Assembly (NCBI RefSeq): GCF_000698145.1
Contig: NZ_BAXB01000013.1
Location: 1-64,000, forward strand
Source: Geomicrobium sp. JCM 19039
Lineage (GTDB): Bacteria > Bacillota > Bacilli > Bacillales > Marinococcaceae
Direction of reading: 5' to 3'
DNA length: 64,000 nt
Position numbers and translations under genes: made by a program. Shown piece after piece: positions 47,206-57,492 of this stretch (the first letter of the stretch is position 1; each line of letters begins with the position of its first letter). The notes below the pieces were generated by a model. It saw only the letters and a list, made by a program, of their open reading frames with translations, was not told where the DNA came from and searched no databases.

Positions 47206-48439
47206 TTGAAGAAGGTACTCGTAGGGATGCTCGTCCTGGTTCTTGCAGCTTGTGCGCCGGACCGAGAAGAAGAGGCAATCACAGAAACGCCAGACGGGGA
47301 AGCTCCAGAAAAACCAGACACGTTACACGTATGGATTCAAGAAGAAGACGACCACATCGCAGCAATGGAAGAAATCTTCGCCGCGTATACAGAAGAAACC
47401 GGCATCGAGATTGAGTATGCACAAATGTCTGCAATCGACCAATCTGAGAACATTGCGCTAGACGGACCCGCAGGTACAGGCCCGACATCTATCATATCGC
47501 TCACAACGGCATCGGTAGCCAAGTCGCTCAAAACCTCGCTGCCCCGATTGAGTTAGATGCCGAGCAGGAGGCGAGGTTTACGGAAGAAAGCATTGAAGGA
47601 CTCTCTTATGAAGGTCAGTTATACGGTATTCCATTCGTATCAGAGACAACCGCCCTACTAATTAATGAAAATATCGTCTCTGAACCGCCAACGACAGTCG
47701 AAGAGTTAGAAGCCATTGCGGAGGAAGAAACAGACGTTTCGAGTGACCAGTTTGGATTTTTGGCAGATACGACTGAAATGTACTTCGCTTATCCGTTCTT
47801 CACAGGGTTTGGGGGCTACATCTTTTCAGAAGAGGGTGACATTGGTCTAAATAATGAAGGAACTGTTCAAGGGGCTGAGTTGATTCAGAGCTGGCACATG
47901 AACAACTGGATTCCGTCCTCCATTGATGGGGAAATTCAAGACGGACTTTTCATTGAAGGAAATGTGGGTGTCTCCTTGACTGGGCCGTGGAACATTCCGA
48001 GCTACGCGAGAGGCATTGGGGAAGAGAACTTGCAGTCCGCGCCACTACCTGAACTGCCAAACGGTGAAATCGCAAGCTCTTTTGTGACATTCAAGTCATG
48101 GGTGTTATCTCCGTTCTCCGAGAAAGAATACTGGGCAGAAGACTTAATGCACTTCATGACAAACGACACGAACAACATGGAATACTACCGAGAAACGAAC
48201 GAATTACCTGCCGTCACCCACCTGTTAGAAGACCCAGAAATTACTGACGACCCACTCATCCAAGGTTTTGCCGAACAGATCCAACACGGAACCGCCATGC
48301 CAAATACACCAGAAGCGGACCAAGTGTGGTACCCAATCAACGATGCTCTCCAATTCATGCTGAAGGCGAAGACATCCAAGAAGTGCTAGACGAAGCCGTC
48401 GAACGAATCGAAGAAAACATCGAGATGATGGGCGGATAA
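47206..48439 (+). CDS. Maltodextrin-type substrate-binding lipoprotein (two frameshifts)
   Basis: About 411 residues, family 1 solute-binding protein with a lipobox LAAC (about residue 13-16). Markers: LHVWIQEEDDHIAAMEEIFA, GLSYEGQLYGIPFVSETTALLI, QFGFLADTTEMYFAYPFFTG, and VGVSLTGPWNIPSYAR, a pattern of maltose/maltodextrin binders (MalX/MdxE). Frames change near 47488 and near 48365; the end is EVLDEAVERIEENIEMMGG at 48439. No permease or ATPase follows, so the transporter is elsewhere or lost. Confidence 0.83.
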
Positions 48440-48451
48440 AGGATGCGGCTA

Positions 48452-48487
48452 TTAATCACCTTATAGAATGATCTATGAGGTGATTAA
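48452..48487. other. Long hairpin, possible terminator
   Basis: TTAATCACCT pairs with AGGTGATTAA and the inner ATAGA with TCTAT, giving about 15 bp with a short loop. The following AGTTTAAACG has only a weak T run. Confidence 0.45.
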
Positions 48488-48513
48488 AGTTTAAACGATA
48501 ACCGTAGGTACTT

Positions 48514-48544
48514 TTGGACAATCGCCGAGTAATCATAGTATAAT
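48514..48544 (+). promoter_or_regulatory. Probable promoter of the nuclease-like gene
   Basis: TATAAT (48539-48544) with TTGGAC/TGGACA (48514-48520) upstream at 18-19 bases. The gene starts 72 bases downstream and is preceded by AAGGAGTTGG. Confidence 0.45.
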
Positions 48545-48616
48545 AGCATGACATTTCATATAATTTAGACTTGTTTATCTATTTTTGTTCTATCCTGACT
48601 AAGGAGTTGGTTCGGT

Positions 48617-50137
48617 ATGCAACTACAAGATCTGCTTCCACTAATGTCAAAGATGTACTTATCTCGAACGGTTGATAGCTTCCTAAAAGATGTAAAGCTT
48701 TATGAAGAAGACGAGATGAGAAATATTATTCTAAAGAACATTGAAGAGTTTAGAAACGACAAGAGAGTGAAGAGCAATTTGAATTTCAGGACGACAGATC
48801 GCGATATTACGCTTTTGAATCGACTGATACTCAAATGCTTGCTTGGTAGTCAAAACTACATACTCACTGAAAAGCAGTTGCACAAGGAAGTGCTTGATCT
48901 TCAATCTCAAATTCTGCATGACAGTCAAGACGACGATTACATGAATGCCAAAATTGATGCGACCGCAGGTAGAGTGTACACAGCCGTATTAAACACAGCT
49001 TGGCTTAAAGACGATGCGCTAAATGAACATGAAATTAACATTCTGTATACGCTTAGGGATGAATTTAATTTGTCCATACGCGATCACTATTTATTGGAAA
49101 GTAAAATTGGACGGTTCCCGCGCAAAAATGGAAAACTACATTCGACACAGAACATTGATCAATCACTAAAAGACCTACAGCAAAGGGGGATTGTCGTTCG
49201 TATCAAATCAGATGCTCCTTATTACGTCATTCCAAGTGATATTGTAAGAATTGTTCGTTATGAAATGGGTGAAGAATTACGAACAGAGACGTATCAGCAG
49301 CTTTTAAAAGATTTAAATTTAACCCAACTAAAGCAAGTTCTTTCATCGATGAATATCAACACAAGTGGTGTTAAGGAAGCTATTATTGAACGAATCATCA
49401 AATATAACATTCTGCCTTCGCAAACACTCGCAAACCTAAGCAACACGGAGCTCACGCAATTTTTAAGGTCTAAAGAAGGCGTGAGAATAAGCGGGAACAA
49501 AGAAGAAAAAATCCAAAACATCATCGACTACTATGAGAACATTACAACGAAAGCCGACTCAGACCCAACAGATGAGCGGTCAATCTATTATGATTTTATG
49601 GATCAACTTGCCTCCAGAAACTACAAGGCTCTACGTGCCAATCGAGTCATTCAGAAAGACGTGAACGTAGAGACTTACTTTGAGCAAGCGACCGAGTACT
49701 TGTTTGAAAAGAAACTAGGTTTGCAGCTTGAAGAAATGCCAGGTTCAAAGCATGCCGACGGAAGAATCAAGTTCGACACAAAATCGGTTATGCTTTGGGA
49801 TAACAAGAGCACAGAGAAAGCATATACATTCCCTAATGCACACTTTGATCAATTTTTAGGGTACATTCGCTCTGAGAAAATGAGAGTTGCCGTCTTTCTC
49901 ATTGTTGCTCATGACTTCACGCAAGAAGCGATCAACCAAGCACAAAAGTTAAAAGTCTTCTCTGAGCAAGACACCGGCGTAGCTTTAATTAGAACAGAGG
50001 ATTTAAAGTACATTGCAGAACATTGGAAAGAGTATTCTGAACAGAAGAAGCCCGAGTTCAACCTTCAAGTATTTAACCTAACGGCAGAGATGAATCGCCA
50101 ATTACTGACAAATAGAATGGAATGGATCATTAATTAA
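48617..50137 (+). CDS. Predicted PD-(D/E)XK nuclease with SAP repeats and TerB-like/winged-helix region
   Basis: 506 residues, intact; I recognise no named family. Residues about 120-160 (TAWLKDDALNEHEINILYTL then RDEFNLSI) look like a TerB-type helical domain, and 175-215 like a winged helix. Residues 229-262 and 273-305 each fit the SAP fold pattern (L..L..L....I..SG.K..II). The C-terminal domain has D381 (KHADGRI), D395-x-K397 (WDNKS) and a RecB-like QxxxY at 412-416 (QFLGY), the PD-(D/E)XK signature. It stands alone, AT-richer than its neighbours, with no methyltransferase nearby. A DNA-targeting defence or repair nuclease is inferred. Confidence 0.6.
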   Translation: MQLQDLLPLMSKMYLSRTVDSFLKDVKLYEEDEMRNIILKNIEEFRNDKRVKSNLNFRTTDRDITLLNRLILKCLLGSQNYILTEKQLHKEVLDLQSQILHDSQDDDYMNAKIDATAGRVYTAVLNTAWLKDDALNEHEINILYTLRDEFNLSIRDHYLLESKIGRFPRKNGKLHSTQNIDQSLKDLQQRGIVVRIKSDAPYYVIPSDIVRIVRYEMGEELRTETYQQLLKDLNLTQLKQVLSSMNINTSGVKEAIIERIIKYNILPSQTLANLSNTELTQFLRSKEGVRISGNKEEKIQNIIDYYENITTKADSDPTDERSIYYDFMDQLASRNYKALRANRVIQKDVNVETYFEQATEYLFEKKLGLQLEEMPGSKHADGRIKFDTKSVMLWDNKSTEKAYTFPNAHFDQFLGYIRSEKMRVAVFLIVAHDFTQEAINQAQKLKVFSEQDTGVALIRTEDLKYIAEHWKEYSEQKKPEFNLQVFNLTAEMNRQLLTNRMEWIIN

Positions 50138-50140
50138 TCG

Positions 50141-50203
50141 AGTCCCCCTATTAACTTCACCCCCTAATCTATCGATATTAAGAATAGAGAAGGGGGTTTT
50201 TCA
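50141..50203 (+). promoter_or_regulatory. Hairpin over the MCP ribosome binding site (terminator or RBS mask)
   Basis: ACCCCCT (50159-50165) can pair with AGGGGGT (50191-50197), which is also the ribosome binding site of the chemoreceptor gene starting at TTG 50204. A second C-run at about 50143-50148 could pair instead. The T run 50197-50201 means it may also act as a terminator for the nuclease gene. Confidence 0.4.
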
Positions 50204-51889
50204 TTGAAACGGAAATTTACGATATCCCATAAATTTGGTCTTTTGGCAGGCTCCATGATGCTCCTCTTCATGGTCGGAACAGCGGCCATGCTATACATTC
50301 AAGTTACATCGAACATGGAAGACGCGATGCAAGATCGGTTGGAAGCTGACTTGTTGCTCGGTTATGAGCTGATGGACCATCAATATCGGGGTCCTTGGAA
50401 CATTGAAGATGATCAGCTATACAAAGGCAATCGCCTCGTCGATAGCAGTATGGTAGAGCACATTGCCGAACTGACAGACGGTGATGCCACGCTATTTATA
50501 GAAAATGTGCGTGTCGCAACGACCATTGAAATTGATGGTGAACGGGCTATTGGCACAACCGCGCCCGAGGAAGTCGCCCAGACCGTTCTCGGAGACGGCG
50601 AACCGTTCTTCGGTTCAACCGTTGTGGAGGGCGAGCCGTTTCAGACCGCCTACCAACCCATTGAGAATAACAATGGTGAAGTGATCGGCATGTGGTTCGT
50701 TGGACAATCTCAGCAGGGGATCGTATCTGCTATTTTAGACAATTTCTTTTGGTTGCTTGTCACTTATGTTGGTGTAATTGTTGTCGTTCTGCCCGTGTAT
50801 TATTTCTTGAATCGCAATCTCAGTCGGCGTTTCAAGAACACAACCGACGTGCTTGCTCTCGCAGGTCATGGGGATTTCTCACAACCGCTCACCGACGGGT
50901 CTCGGGATGAGCTCGGTATGGTGGCAACGAGCTATAATCAAATGCGAGAACAGGTCGAATTGTTGCTTACAAACATTCAAACTACATCGGAACAGGTCGC
51001 CTCATCATCAGAGGAGTTATACGCAAGTGCCGAGGAGCTCGGCGCCGTCTCTGAACATAGTACCGCCCTCAATGAGGATGTTGCCAGCAAAGCGGAAACC
51101 CAACGCGCCCAGACTGGAGAAGCGACCGCCCGCGCCTCGGACGTAATGGACTTGATGCAAGTCATGAGCACGCGCCTTGGGGAAGTGCGCGACGTGTCGG
51201 AGGACACTGAGCGAGAAATAAAAGCCGGCGGGGTCCGCGTGCGCCAGTCGATGGAGAAAATGGAGCTCGTCCAATCTCAGACGCACGCTACGTCCGAGCG
51301 ATTCGAAGGGTTGAAAAGAGACTCAGCCTCGATCGGTGAAATTGTGACGGCCATTTCTGAGTTCGCTGAGCAAACAAACTTGCTCGCCTTGAACGCCTCG
51401 ATTGAAGCGGCACGGGCAGGAGAGAATGGCAAAGGGTTTGCTGTCGTCGCAAGCGAAGTGAAGCGTCTCGCCGAAGACTCTGCGAAAGCAGCTGAAGAAA
51501 TTGCCCGCTATATTGGAGACATTCAATCGCAAATCTCCAGCTCAGCAGTTGACATTGAGGGCAGTTTGCGCACTGTCGAACAAGGTCTAGGGGAAGTGAA
51601 CAACATCGATGAAGCGTTTCGTCGCATCGAGCAGTCCATGCAACAACTGTTCGCCAAAGTTGAAGAAATTAGCGAAGACGGTGGCCGCGTCACTACCGAA
51701 ACCGTGCTCGCCGACGATGCCATCCAAAACGTTGCTCGTGACATCGAAGCCATCGCAGGCATCACCCAACAAGTTGCCGCCTCATCCGAGGAGCAACATG
51801 CATCAAGTGAAGAAGTCGCCAGCGCCGCCGAGTCTTTGGCTCAATCCGCGCAGCAGTTAAAAGAGCAAACAGCAGAGTTTCGGTTTTAG
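50204..51889 (+). CDS. Methyl-accepting chemotaxis protein with extracellular Cache-type sensor
   Basis: 561 residues, intact. Transmembrane helix 1 (about 12-31), extracellular single-Cache-like domain (about 35-180, with [20 protein letters not shown] and [13 protein letters not shown]), helix 2 (about 183-205), HAMP (about 206-260), and the signalling domain with the hairpin tip [20 protein letters not shown] then [20 protein letters not shown]. It transmits ligand binding to CheA/CheW. Ligand unknown. Confidence 0.92.
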   Translation: MKRKFTISHKFGLLAGSMMLLFMVGTAAMLYIQVTSNMEDAMQDRLEADLLLGYELMDHQYRGPWNIEDDQLYKGNRLVDSSMVEHIAELTDGDATLFIENVRVATTIEIDGERAIGTTAPEEVAQTVLGDGEPFFGSTVVEGEPFQTAYQPIENNNGEVIGMWFVGQSQQGIVSAILDNFFWLLVTYVGVIVVVLPVYYFLNRNLSRRFKNTTDVLALAGHGDFSQPLTDGSRDELGMVATSYNQMREQVELLLTNIQTTSEQVASSSEELYASAEELGAVSEHSTALNEDVASKAETQRAQTGEATARASDVMDLMQVMSTRLGEVRDVSEDTEREIKAGGVRVRQSMEKMELVQSQTHATSERFEGLKRDSASIGEIVTAISEFAEQTNLLALNASIEAARAGENGKGFAVVASEVKRLAEDSAKAAEEIARYIGDIQSQISSSAVDIEGSLRTVEQGLGEVNNIDEAFRRIEQSMQQLFAKVEEISEDGGRVTTETVLADDAIQNVARDIEAIAGITQQVAASSEEQHASSEEVASAAESLAQSAQQLKEQTAEFRF

Positions 51890-51899
51890 GTGGGAGGAA

Positions 51900-52215
51900 T
51901 GGCTTGCTGTCGGCGCAAGTCGCGCCGAAGCAAGGGCGGTGGGCGTTTGTCGGCCCCGCTGGGGCCGACAGGTTGCTCGGTGTTTGGCAGCATTCCCGAA
52001 CTGCGCGCGAGTTGACGTGTGTTGCGCGCAAGTTACCTGAAATGGGTGGGATTCTATGAAAATGTAGCAAACATGCGCGCAGTTGGTCTGAACTTGTGCG
52101 CAGATTGGCGCGTACCTGTGCGTCAATAACTTGAAATGCTGTCGGCGCGAGTCGCGCGAACCGACACCGGTTTCCCTTCGGCCCCGCTGGGGCCGACAGG
52201 TCGCTGGCACCTCAA
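51900..52215. repeat. Dispersed palindromic repeat flanked by two hairpin modules
   Basis: Hairpin module 1 (CTGTCGGCGCAAGTCGCGCC to GGCCCCGCTGGGGCCGACAG, about 51908-51972), then CTGCGCGCGAGTT and TTGCGCGCAAGTT (about 52000-52033), inverted AAACATGCGCGCAGTT and AACTTGTGCGCAGATT (about 52068-52104), then hairpin module 2 (about 52139-52202) in the same orientation as module 1. It is the most symmetrical copy in the window. Confidence 0.82.
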
Positions 52216-52239
52216 CCTGCAATCTGCGCTGGAGGTTCG

Positions 52240-53147
52240 TTAGGGAGCTTGGGTAAAGGTGTCAACAGCATTTTTTGAGACTTCGCCGTTGTGGATGTGT
52301 GCAGTAAGGTATTGAACGAAGGCATTAACGACGGGTGATTCCAAAGAGTCTTCTGAGTAAATCATCCATGTTTTACGGATAAGGTCTTCATCATTAATCT
52401 TTAAATTGTACGTGTAGAATTGATCTTTTGGTTGCAAACAGATTCCTGGAATGATTCCATAGCCTAATCCGTGTCGAACCATCTCTTTACATGTTTCGAT
52501 TCTGTCTACGTCCATAACGATCTGCGGTGGCAGTTTGAAATTGTTGTTCCACCAGTCTTTAATCATTAATTCAAGCAATTGGATCTGTCCTAAAAGAAAT
52601 ACGTTTCATGTCCGGAAGTTTTTTTTATATCGATCTTATCTTTTGAAATGAGGCATACATTCTCTTTACTTATGAGAATACTATTCGCTTTCCAATCATA
52701 GCCTCCACGGATAATGCCAATGTGGATTTTTTCATCTTCCAATTTCTTAAGGATGGCAGAACTCCAGCCTGTCGTTACTTCCACTTGTATGTTCGGGAAT
52801 TCTTCCATAAATTTCTTTAATATTTCTGGCAACCGGTAATAAGAAAAGGTGCTAGATACGCCAAGGCGCAAATTTCCTTGATTTTTTTTGCCCATATTCA
52901 GCAACCAATCCTTCGTTTTTTCCAACTCACGGCTCATCTTCTCAAAGTAATGAACAAGGTACTCCCCCTCACTCGTGAATTTCAATCCTTTATTACTGCG
53001 TTTCGCAATTTCAATACCGAATTCACGCTCAATGCTTGAAAGACGATAGGTGATTGCGGGTTGGGAGATGTATAACATTTCCGCAGTCTTCGTAATGCTT
53101 TTAACCTCATACAATGTCTGTAACAAAATCCAGTCTTTCTCATTCAT
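52240..53147 (-). CDS. LysR-family transcriptional regulator (frameshifted near 52590)
   Basis: About 302 residues. The helix-turn-helix is clear: WILLQTLYEVKSITKTAEML followed by YISQPAITYRLSSIEREFG. The effector domain begins GNLRLGVSSTFSYYRLPEIL. The frame changes near 52590 (HETYFF then LLELMIKDWW). The start ATG 53147 follows AAGGGAGG. It is divergent from the peptide degradation cluster and is its likely regulator. Confidence 0.88.
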
Positions 53148-53457
53148 TTTGTTGCCTCCCTTTTTGATCAATTTGTTAATGAATCCATCTGAAAAACACC
53201 GGAAAGCGAACGACTATTCCGACATTTATATTATGCATGAGAAATCTCTTGTTATTTAATTCGAGAATAATAATTATAAATATATATTTTCTAACATAGT
53301 AAAGAAAACATACGGAAGGCACTAGTATAGGGGTGATGAGATGTGTCAGAAGTATATAAAAAATTTTTATAATAGTATATAGAATATATGTATTTTCATT
53401 CTTCGCCTCGGTTAATTATAATTTTACTAACCTATTTAGAAGAAGGAGGTGGAAAGA
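53148..53457. other. Divergent intergenic region of the peptide cluster
   Basis: A very AT-rich stretch between the LysR gene and the first M20 peptidase. A TATAAT at 53368-53373 may be the -10 of the cluster promoter; the -35 is not clear. T-N11-A type LysR sites are possible but not decisive. Confidence 0.35.
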
Positions 53458-54801
53458 TTGAAAGAAGTTTATCAGTATATCGAAGATCATCAAGACCGGT
53501 ATATTCATTGGTTGCAAGAACTATGTCGCCAACCAAGTGTTTCAGCCCAAAATCGCGGAATGGAGGAATGCGCACAATTAGTATCATCCTATCTTCAACA
53601 TATTTGTGCATCACCAGAGCAAATAGCCACGCCAGGGTATCCGGTTATTTATGGCGAGATTAATGAAAATCAATCAAGAACCCTCTCTTTCTATAACCAT
53701 TATGACGTACAGCCAGAAGACCCTATCGATCAGTGGACGAACGAACCGTTTGCTGCACACATTCAGGACGGGCGTATCTGGGCACGGGGTGTTGCCGATA
53801 ACAAAGGGTCTCTACTTTCTAGAATCTGCGCAGTAGATGCCTACCAACAAGTGCACGGTAAACTTCCTATCAATGTAAAATTTATTATTGAAGGAGAAGA
53901 AGAAATTGGCAGTCCCAACCTTGGTGATTTTGCAGAGAAATACAAGGAAAAAATTAAGGCAGACGCGTGCATATGGGAAAATGGGTATAAAAACACTGAT
54001 GGGAGTTTGCAAGTTCGATTAGGTGTAAAGGGCATGCTGTATTTGGAATTACAAGTACAAGGGGCCAATACAGATATGCATTCTTCCAATGCAGCGATCA
54101 TTCCCAACCCAGCATGGCGGTTAGTATGGGCGTTATCCACGTTAAAGGACGAAAATGAAAAGATACTCATTCCTGGATTTTACGACGGGGTACAAGCGCC
54201 TAACGAGAGTGAGAACCAGCTATTGGAAGACATGGTTTATCAAGAGCACGAAACATTGAAACAACTAGGATTAAATGAATTCCTTCTATCGCTTTCCGGT
54301 AACGCATTGAAAGAAAAGTTGTTATTCCAGCCAACGTGCACCATTTGTGGGATGGAATCTGGTTACACAGGTGACGGGTCGAAAACCGTTCTTCCTTCGA
54401 TGGCTAAAGCAAAAGTCGATTTTCGTCTTGTAGGAAATCAAGACCCGCAAGACATCTTGCAGAAAGTTCGGCAGCATCTCGACAATCATGGCTTTGAAGA
54501 CATTGCCATAACCACGTATGTCGCAGAACATCCTGCAAAAACGGACATAGACGCTGATATTGTGCATACCGTTGTTGACAATGTCGCATCTGTTTACGGT
54601 GTTCCTCCTCAAGTGCAACGCACCGGTGCAGGTACTGGCCCAATGTATGTAGCTTGTCAGAAGTTTGGTATTCCTGCAGTTGGGTTTGGCGTAGGACATG
54701 TTGCTTCAAATCAGCACGCCCCGAACGAGAATATTTTTGTTAACGATTTTATACAAGGCATTAAATTTGCAGCACTCGTTATGCATGAATTTGCAGAGTG
54801 A
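53458..54801 (+). CDS. M20 family dipeptidase/carboxypeptidase
   Basis: About 447 residues, intact. A zinc-dependent peptidase of the ArgE/DapE/carnosinase type (M20). Motifs in order: LSFYNHYDVQPEDP with zinc His and catalytic Asp, RGVADNKGSL, IEGEEEIGSP with the general-base Glu pair, TDMHSSN in the lid domain, and the C-terminal GAGTGPMYVACQKFG region. TTG 53458 follows GGAGG. It opens the peptide uptake operon. Confidence 0.88.
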   Translation: MKEVYQYIEDHQDRYIHWLQELCRQPSVSAQNRGMEECAQLVSSYLQHICASPEQIATPGYPVIYGEINENQSRTLSFYNHYDVQPEDPIDQWTNEPFAAHIQDGRIWARGVADNKGSLLSRICAVDAYQQVHGKLPINVKFIIEGEEEIGSPNLGDFAEKYKEKIKADACIWENGYKNTDGSLQVRLGVKGMLYLELQVQGANTDMHSSNAAIIPNPAWRLVWALSTLKDENEKILIPGFYDGVQAPNESENQLLEDMVYQEHETLKQLGLNEFLLSLSGNALKEKLLFQPTCTICGMESGYTGDGSKTVLPSMAKAKVDFRLVGNQDPQDILQKVRQHLDNHGFEDIAITTYVAEHPAKTDIDADIVHTVVDNVASVYGVPPQVQRTGAGTGPMYVACQKFGIPAVGFGVGHVASNQHAPNENIFVNDFIQGIKFAALVMHEFAE

Positions 54802-54877
54802 ATGTCAGACTATAAATATAAATAATAATAAAAATAATTAGTATATTTTTTATTTAAAAAATAAAAAGGGGGTATTA

Positions 54878-56490
54878 ATGTTGAACAAATTCACAGTACG
54901 TTGTCTCGTGCCATTTGCGATAAGTGCCGTTGTTCTTAGCGGATGCATTACAGACGAAGATGCCATGACGACCGATCCAGACGATGATGGTTTAGGGGAT
55001 GCCAACACGAATGAAGAGAATTCCGAAGGGGAGGATTCGAGCGATGGCGGAACATTAACATTGCGCAAGGAGCCGATATGGTTTCGTTTGACATACATGA
55101 CCACAGCAATACAGGCACGGAGGCTATCCATGTCAACCTCTTTAGTTATCTTGTAAAGAATGACGTCGAAAATGGTGAAATTCTACCTGACCTCGCTACC
55201 GATTGGGAATTAATTGATGATGAAACATGGGAATTTACCCTTCGCGAAGATGCTACTTTTCATAATGGTGATTCAGTGACAGCGGAAGATGTCAAATTCA
55301 CACTAGAGAGAGTCTCATCTGACGAGACGCTTCAAGAATACGAAAACTATCGGCAGATTGAAGAGGTAGAAGTCATTGATGACTATACGTTTCAAATCCA
55401 TACGAACGGGCCTCAACCTGCAATGTTAAACCGCATATCGCGCCTTGGTTCAGGAATTCTCCCGAAGGATTACATTGAAGAAAATGATTGGGATCATTTT
55501 CTGCGCGAGCCTGTCGGTTCAGGGCCCTATCAATTTGTGCAGTGGGCGATGGATGACAGGGTAGTGCTTGAAAGATTTGATGATTATTTTGAAGCCGATC
55601 AAGCGCAGTGGGACGAAATCGTCTTTCGTTCCATACCGGAATCTTCGACACGTGTAGGTGAAGTTCTAGCGGGAGGTGTGGACATTGCAATGAATATCCC
55701 TCCGATGGACTGGGATCGCGTGGAATCGAACGAAGGTACTTCAGTTGTAGAAGGGCCAACAAATCGTACGATGATGCTCGTTCCGAATCATCGTGAGGAT
55801 TTCGCTACATCTGACATCCTTGTTCGGGAAGCCATTGATTTGGCCATTGATAACCAAGCACTGCTTGACAACTTGATGGGTGGGTCGGGAACCCCGTCAT
55901 TGACGAGAGTAAATCCAGGGAATTTTGGGGTGAATGAAGCATTGCATGATGACTATCGCTTTGACCCAGAGGAGGCACGCGCCAAACTTGAAGAAGCAGG
56001 CTATGCAGATGGTCTAGAACTTACGCTCCATTCTCCTGATGGTCGCTACCTTCAGGACAGGGAAACGACTGAGGTCATTTCAGGAATGTTGAGCGAAGTA
56101 GGCATTGACGTCAATATCGATTTCATGGAATGGAGTTCGTTTGTTGATCTACGTGCAGCCAACCAGCAAGAAGATCTTTATCTCATTGGTTTATCCGGTT
56201 CTTTATGGGATGCTGCGCATCAATTAAGGCATCACTCGTCCATGGTTGCAGAGGACCATATTGGATATCGAAATGATGAATTTGATGACATTTATCTAGA
56301 TGCAGAAGTAAACATGGATGAAGCTAGTCGTCAACAGCAATACGAGGAACTCCAAACGATCGCAGACGAAGATCTGATCAACATCATGCTTTTCCAAGCA
56401 GACAATTTCTTTGCTGTGAGTGACAGAGTCAATTTTGAACCTCGTCTTGATGAATTGTGGATGGTGGACGAGATTACGATTACTGAATAA
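54878..56490 (+). CDS. Peptide ABC transporter substrate-binding lipoprotein (frameshifted near 55061)
   Basis: About 537 residues, solute-binding protein family 5. The lipobox LSGC (about residue 20-23) is followed by an acidic, Asp/Asn-rich linker. The frame breaks near 55061, where TTAACATTGCGC probably should read ACATTTGCGC, and continues QGADMVSFDIHDHSNTGTEA then IHVNLFSYLVKND. Later segments WEFTLREDATFHNGDSVTAE and EPVGSGPYQFVQW are typical. Partner of the following DppBCDF-type components. Confidence 0.88.
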
Positions 56491-56563
56491 TGAATATGTA
56501 TGTTGAAGAGGGGCCGTGGTGCTTGCACCATGTTTCCTCTTTTGGATACCGGGGGTGGAGAGG

Positions 56564-57481
56564 ATGAAGAAATATTTATTTTGGCGGGTAATGCAAATTA
56601 TCCCAGTATTGCTTCTTATATCAATGTTCGTCTTCGGTTTACTATATATGGCAGGCGATCCAGTCGCACTCATGCTTCCAGAAGATGCTACACAGGAGCA
56701 AGTCGATTCACTAAGAGCATCCTTAGGGTTGGACCAGCCTTTTTATGTCCAATATTTTCATTTTGTTGGTGATCTGCTTCGAGGAGATTTCGGGTATTCC
56801 TATCGTTACAACCAACCAGCATTACCTATTGTATTGGAACGATTGCCTGCGACATTTGAACTGGCGTTTTCTGCGATGTTCGTGGCGATCATCATGGCCA
56901 TCCCACTCGGCATTGCCTCAGCAACGAAGAGAAATACGTTTCTAGATATTTTCATTTCTGGCGGTTCTGTGCTTGGAAAAGCGATGCCCAACTTTTGGCT
57001 AGGTATCATGTTAATCCTCATGTTCGCCATTACGTATCCGTTCTTTCCAGTCTCAGGGAGTGGGAGCTTTGCTCACCTCATACTGCCGGCAATCACGCTT
57101 GGAACGGCCAGTGCAGCAGAAATGACAAGAGTTTTGCGATCGAGCATGTTAGAGACGTTAAATCAAGATTATGTTCGAACGGCCGTAAGTAAAGGGGTTA
57201 GAAATACGAAAGTCGTGAACTTACACGCATTTCGCAATGCGCTCGTACCGTTTATTACCATTACATTTTTACAGACGTCCTCACTTGTGAGTGGGGCGCT
57301 GATTACAGAAGTGGTATTTTCCTGGCCAGGATTAGGTCAACTGCTTATTCAAGCCATTAATGGCCGAGACATGGCCATTGTACAAGCTTCAATTTTTATG
57401 GTGGCGTTTATTGTCATTGCCATGAATCTTTTTGCTGACATATTATACCGCGTACTTGACCCAAGAATTCGATACGATTAG
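56564..57481 (+). CDS. Peptide ABC transporter permease DppB-like
   Basis: 305 residues, intact; six helices. LYMAGDPVALMLPEDATQEQ then VDSLRASLGLDQP, GDFGYSYRYNQPALPIVLERLPATFELAF split over the helix, and the EAA loop AVSKGVRNTKVVNLHAFRNA. ATG 56564 follows GGAGAGG; an upstream extension of 16 residues is less likely. Confidence 0.88.
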   Translation: MKKYLFWRVMQIIPVLLLISMFVFGLLYMAGDPVALMLPEDATQEQVDSLRASLGLDQPFYVQYFHFVGDLLRGDFGYSYRYNQPALPIVLERLPATFELAFSAMFVAIIMAIPLGIASATKRNTFLDIFISGGSVLGKAMPNFWLGIMLILMFAITYPFFPVSGSGSFAHLILPAITLGTASAAEMTRVLRSSMLETLNQDYVRTAVSKGVRNTKVVNLHAFRNALVPFITITFLQTSSLVSGALITEVVFSWPGLGQLLIQAINGRDMAIVQASIFMVAFIVIAMNLFADILYRVLDPRIRYD

Positions 57482-57492
57482 GAGGTTTTCTC

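Noticed and set aside
1..52215. The palindromic repeats could be CRISPR arrays.
   Set aside because: Copies are far apart, lack regular spacers and equal-length repeats, and there are no cas genes.
51857..52222. Minus-strand frame of 121 residues.
   Set aside because: It is composed of the repeat element at 51900-52215; no coding signal.
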